This document shows, in pieces, positions 39,586 to 42,979 of a stretch of DNA of 42,979 nucleotides. The stretch's first letter is position 1, and each line of letters begins with the position of its first letter. A model generated the notes under the pieces. It searched no databases. It worked only from the letters and a program-made list of their open reading frames with translations, and was not told the origin of the DNA. Source of the stretch: Clostridium sp. Its GTDB lineage: Bacteria > Bacteroidota > Bacteroidia > Bacteroidales > Muribaculaceae. Both the position numbers and the translations under genes were made by a program. The stretch spans positions 1 through 42,979 of the forward strand of contig JAMPBQ010000012.1 in NCBI GenBank assembly GCA_023666615.1. Direction: 5' to 3'.

Positions 39586-39670
39586 ATTGAGTTGTTTTTT
39601 TCAGAAGTCCTTCCTTGCGTTTTTTCAACGTTTATATGCCCGAGGGGCGTGACGCTGTGGATGAAAGGGG

Positions 39671-41617
39671 TTATAGGGCGGGGGCGGTGATCAGGAAGGC
39701 GCCGTTGGTGGGGATTTCGACGTCTTGCGTTTTCTTTTTGTTGACTTTCACGGTTTTGAGGGTGCCGTTCAGGTTTTTGTCGTCGGAATACAGGGAGATT
39801 TCCTTGGCGTCGGTGAAGGGCGTTAGGTCAATTTTTGCCTTCACGGGCTCGGCCTGGGCGTTGATGCCAGCGATGTACCATGTGTCGCCGCTTCGGCGCG
39901 CCATTATCATGTAGCGGCCGGGGTAGCCGTCGATGAATTTAACGTCGTCCCAAAGGGTGGGGACGTCCTTCATGAACTGCAGGGCCCACTCGGGGGCGTT
40001 TGTTAGGTTTTGGGGGGTGACGGCGAAGTGCTGGACAGGGCTGTGGAACATAACGGCGGTGGCGAGCTGGAAGACGTCGCTGGTGCGACGAACGTTGCCG
40101 CGGCCGGGCTTGTCTTCTTCGTTCCAGTACTTGTTGAGGGTTGATCCGCCGAAGTCCATCGTGGCTACTGTGTTGCGGCATACGGGGTGGAAAGTGGCGG
40201 AGAAAGCCTCAATGTCGTTCTGATACTGAGTGAAATAGAGGTTTTCGCTGGCGCGCACGGCCTCGGCGGCGGCGAAGTTGGGGTACATGCGTTCCCATCC
40301 GCGTGGGAGAGTGCATCCGTGGAAAATCACCTCCAGGCCATAGTCGTTGGCGTCCTTGAGGATGTCCTCATAAAGCTGAATCATGGGCTGCTTGTCGCTG
40401 CCGAAGAAATCCACCTTGATGCCGCGTATGCCTGTTTTTTGCATCCATTCCATTTCTTGGCGGCGGCTCTGCTCGCGGTTCATCACTTGGCGCGGCGTCT
40501 GGGGAGCGTCGTTCCAATAGCCATTTGAGTTGTACCACAGGAAGATGTCTACGCCCTTTTCGCGGGCAATGTTGGCGAGCTCTTCAATCTTTTGCTTACC
40601 GATGTTCACGTCCCAGCAAGCGTCGATTAGGATTGAGGAGTAGCCCAAGTCCTGTGCGAGGTTGATGAACTCCAGATTCTCGGCATAGTCGCCGCTGTCG
40701 CGCTGGCGGGTGATCCAGCTCCAGGTGCCTTTTCCGTACTTGTACTCCTTGGAGGGTTCGTAATAGGGCTTCACGACGTCATATGCGATTGTGGTCTCCA
40801 TAATTGGGGTTAGGGACTGTCCGAGTGTTATAGTGCGCCAGGGGGTGCGTGCGGGGAATGCAATGCCGACGCCTTCGCCTCCCAGGCCGTTCATTTCAGC
40901 GGGATTGGGGAATGCGATGGCGTACTTGTTTTCGGCGACATTCTTCAGGTGGGAGCCGCAGTATGAGCCGTCGAGGCCAGTTTCGGAGAGGAGCATCCAG
41001 CCGTTGTCGCCCACCTTGAAGAGAGCGGGGAACACGTAGCCGTCGCCGCCGCCGTTCTCGCCCATTGGGGCGTCGGCCACGTAGTCGGTCTCATAGCTGG
41101 GGCCAGTGCGCTTCCAGCCGCTCATTGGCAGCATCTGCGGGCAAAGGAAGGTTGTTGTTTCCTCGGGGAGGACGTATCCTGTGGCTTCATCTTCCACGAC
41201 TGCGCAGAGAGGATCGCCTGAGTGGTTGAAGATATAGCGGAAGGCCACATTGTTGTCGCTCACCTGGAACTCAACGAGGAGTCTTTCCTCGCCCTTTGAG
41301 AATTTGGCCATTGCGGAATTGGCTTTGTAGCTTACATTCTGCTTTTTGATTGTGGGCACGGAGTAGGTGTCGGCCACTTCCTTTTTTTGGAGCAGGCCTT
41401 CGAAGGCAAGGCCGTTGGTGAAATCGCCGGTGTTGAGCACATATCCCAGAGGGGATTCCTTTATGAATTCAACGCCGTCGTATTTCACGGTGTAGACTGG
41501 TACGCCGGCCTTTTCGTAGACATCGACCACAGTGCGTCCGTCGGGGCTGGAGATTTCTTCGGCCAGGATGGGGAGGGCGCAAGCGCCGGCGGCCAGGGCA
41601 AGAATGAATTTTTTCAT
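39671..41617 (-). CDS. GH97 family glycoside hydrolase (probable retaining alpha-glycosidase)
   Basis: This 648-residue secreted enzyme has a signal peptide (ILALAAGACALPILAEE), a beta-rich N-terminal domain, and a (beta/alpha)8 barrel with GH97 phrases WSWITRQRDSGDYAENLEFI, GIKVDFFGSDKQPMIQLYED and the later RGWERMYPNFAAAEAVRASE. The Asp of KVDFFGSDKQ aligns with the nucleophile described for the retaining GH97 alpha-galactosidase BtGH97b, whereas the inverting SusB type lacks it, so I infer a retaining enzyme. Likely substrates are alpha-galactosides or alpha-glucosides. It starts 19 bases after the aminotransferase stop, an unusual operon partner. No SusC/SusD genes are visible in the window. 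Confidence 0.9.
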   Translation of the reverse strand: MKKFILALAAGACALPILAEEISSPDGRTVVDVYEKAGVPVYTVKYDGVEFIKESPLGYVLNTGDFTNGLAFEGLLQKKEVADTYSVPTIKKQNVSYKANSAMAKFSKGEERLLVEFQVSDNNVAFRYIFNHSGDPLCAVVEDEATGYVLPEETTTFLCPQMLPMSGWKRTGPSYETDYVADAPMGENGGGDGYVFPALFKVGDNGWMLLSETGLDGSYCGSHLKNVAENKYAIAFPNPAEMNGLGGEGVGIAFPARTPWRTITLGQSLTPIMETTIAYDVVKPYYEPSKEYKYGKGTWSWITRQRDSGDYAENLEFINLAQDLGYSSILIDACWDVNIGKQKIEELANIAREKGVDIFLWYNSNGYWNDAPQTPRQVMNREQSRRQEMEWMQKTGIRGIKVDFFGSDKQPMIQLYEDILKDANDYGLEVIFHGCTLPRGWERMYPNFAAAEAVRASENLYFTQYQNDIEAFSATFHPVCRNTVATMDFGGSTLNKYWNEEDKPGRGNVRRTSDVFQLATAVMFHSPVQHFAVTPQNLTNAPEWALQFMKDVPTLWDDVKFIDGYPGRYMIMARRSGDTWYIAGINAQAEPVKAKIDLTPFTDAKEISLYSDDKNLNGTLKTVKVNKKKTQDVEIPTNGAFLITAPAL

Positions 41618-41636
41618 GATATGGTTTTATTGAGAA

Positions 41637-42827
41637 TTAGCAATTGGCGAGGGCGGATTGGATGCGGTCGAATGCTTGGCGGATTTTGTCGTCGCTTGTG
41701 GCGTAGCTGAGGCGGATGTATCCGGGCATGCAGAATGCGGAGCCGGCGACTGTGGCAACGTGGGCGTTTTCGAGGAGGTACATTGCGAAGTCGCTGTCGC
41801 TTTCAATCTTTTTTCCGCGGAGAGTCTTGCCTATGTAATGGCTTATGTCGGGGAAAAGGTAGAAGGCGCCTTGCGGCTTGTTGACTTTCCATCCGGGGAC
41901 TTTTGACGCGAGGTCGACGATGAGGTCGCGCCGGCGCTCGAAGGCTTGGCGCATTTCCTCGACGCAGCCCTGCGGGCCGGAGTAGGCGGCCTCGGCGGCC
42001 TTTTGGGCTATGGACGAGGCGCCTGAGGTGTATTGGCTTTGAAGCTTTGTGACGGCCTTTGCGAGCCAAAGGGGAGCGGCGCAGAATCCGATGCGCCAGC
42101 CAGTCATGGCGTATGCCTTTGAGACGCCGTTGATTATGACTGTGCGGCCGGCTATTTCGGGGAATGAGGCCAAGGATGTGAATGAGCCGGTGAAATTGAT
42201 GTGCTCATAAATTTCATCGGCCATAATGATGATGTCGGGGTAATCCTTGAGGACGTCGACCAGGGCCTGGAGCTCGGATTTGGAGTAGACGCTGCCTGTG
42301 GGGTTGCTTGGGGAGCAAAGGAGGAGCATGCGTGTGCGGTCGGAGATTGCTTGGCGCAGCTGGTCAGGCGTGATTTTGAAGTCTTGGTCGATGGCGGCGG
42401 GAACGAGGACGCTGGTGCCCTGGGCCAGCTTTACCATTTCGACGTAGCTAACCCAAGCCGGGACGGGGATTATGACTTCGTCGCCGGGGTTAATGGCGGC
42501 GAGGATGACATTGCATAGGGCTTGCTTTGCGCCGCCAGAGACAACTATTTGCTCCGGGGCGAAATCGACGCCGTTCTCCGCCTTTAGCTTTTGGGAGATT
42601 GCTTTTCGCAGGGGCATGAATCCGGGGACGGGGGAGTAGTAGGTGAAGTTATCGTCGATGGCCCTTTTGGCGGCGTCCTTTATGTGAGAGGGGGTGTTGA
42701 AGTCGGGCTCTCCGATAGAGAGGTTTATCATGTCGGCGCCTTGCGCCTTGAGCTCGGCGCTTTTTTGCGACATTGCCAGGGTGGCGGAGGGGGCAAGGGA
42801 CTGCACCCGAAGGCTTATATGTTCCAT
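41637..42827 (-). CDS. Class I PLP-dependent aminotransferase (aspartate-type)
   Basis: This 396-residue cytoplasmic enzyme is of the aspartate aminotransferase Ib type. The landmarks are YSPVPGFMPLRKAI, SGGAKQALCNVILA, PVPAWVSYVEM (PLP-stacking region), LCSPSNPTGSVY (NPTG), the active-site lysine in NGVSKAYAMTGWRIGF, and the C-terminal substrate-binding Arg in MPGYIRLSYA. It should exchange amino groups between aspartate or another amino acid and 2-oxoglutarate. It leads a two-gene transcript with the GH97 gene from the promoter at 42853-42884. The remaining sequence to 42979 is G-rich and shows nothing else. Confidence 0.92.
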   Translation of the reverse strand: MEHISLRVQSLAPSATLAMSQKSAELKAQGADMINLSIGEPDFNTPSHIKDAAKRAIDDNFTYYSPVPGFMPLRKAISQKLKAENGVDFAPEQIVVSGGAKQALCNVILAAINPGDEVIIPVPAWVSYVEMVKLAQGTSVLVPAAIDQDFKITPDQLRQAISDRTRMLLLCSPSNPTGSVYSKSELQALVDVLKDYPDIIIMADEIYEHINFTGSFTSLASFPEIAGRTVIINGVSKAYAMTGWRIGFCAAPLWLAKAVTKLQSQYTSGASSIAQKAAEAAYSGPQGCVEEMRQAFERRRDLIVDLASKVPGWKVNKPQGAFYLFPDISHYIGKTLRGKKIESDSDFAMYLLENAHVATVAGSAFCMPGYIRLSYATSDDKIRQAFDRIQSALANC

Positions 42828-42852
42828 AATTTTGGGAAATAAAATGATAAGG

Positions 42853-42884
42853 CAAATTTACGTTTTTTTTCCCATATGGACAAA
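42853..42884 (-). promoter_or_regulatory. Promoter of the aminotransferase-GH97 operon
   Basis: On the minus strand the -7 box TAAATTTG (42853-42860) and the -33 box TTTG (42881-42884) are exactly 20 bases apart. This is the same spacing as at tRNA-Asn, the helicase and the BspA-like leader. Confidence 0.78.
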
Positions 42885-42979
42885 TATTATGGGGCGGATG
42901 GGATTTTTTTGGAGTGGGGGGAGGGATTTGGCGGGGGGGGTGGCGCGGTGGCGTTTTTTCGTGCTATCGATATTTCGAT

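Overview
The window is chromosomal DNA from a Bacteroidota member, most likely order Bacteroidales. A Muribaculaceae-like gut lineage fits, but this is inference. The signs are: promoters of the Bacteroidetes type (a TAnnTTTG -7 box, several with a TTTG -33 box 19-20 bases upstream); the gene order DUF177-rpmF-fabH followed by era and der; a GlmU-like enzyme of the Bacteroidetes type; DUF1573, GH97 and C10 peptidase proteins; lipoproteins with acidic residues just after the lipid-bearing cysteine; and a sensor-regulator with TPRs, a membrane helix and a C-terminal HTH.

Layout. Positions 1-7342 are housekeeping: a partial tRNA-Asn, UDP-glucose dehydrogenase, a DEAD-box helicase, and the GTPases Der and Era downstream of the DUF177-rpmF-fabH operon. 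Positions 7343-11956 are an AT-rich accessory patch. It holds a 970-residue BspA-like/Fn3-like secreted protein with a structured RNA leader, bracketed by two 51-base direct repeats, and then a KilA-N protein. Positions 12055-26469 are one ten-gene minus-strand operon, described below. Positions 26631-34229 are mixed: a GH25 muramidase lipoprotein, an LEA-like helical repeat protein beside rubrerythrin, queC, a GlmU-like/B3-B4/HD operon, DUF1573 and an MscS channel. Positions 34292-39085 are a secreted-protease island: a serpin, a C10 cysteine peptidase, a small secreted protein and a membrane-tethered TPR-HTH regulator. A REP-like palindrome array follows, and the window ends with a GH97 glycosidase and a class I aminotransferase.

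The best candidate for an undescribed system is the 14.4-kb operon at 12055-26469. Its genes, in transcription order, encode: a 1141-residue protein with a C-terminal Hsp70/actin-like ATPase; a coiled-coil protein; a vWA-domain lipoprotein with an intact MIDAS; a three-helix membrane protein; a tubulin/FtsZ-like GTPase (GGTGASG loop); a second giant (1193 residues) with an Hsp70/actin-like ATPase; two adaptor-like proteins with matching architecture; a protein of no known family; and a zinc-ribbon/coiled-coil protein. Gaps are short, two junctions overlap, and the three gaps of 54-70 bases each carry a strong hairpin. I infer an envelope-associated machine that combines an actin-fold and a tubulin-fold NTPase with an exported vWA ligand-binding module. 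No toxin, nuclease or other effector is visible. Its function is unknown.
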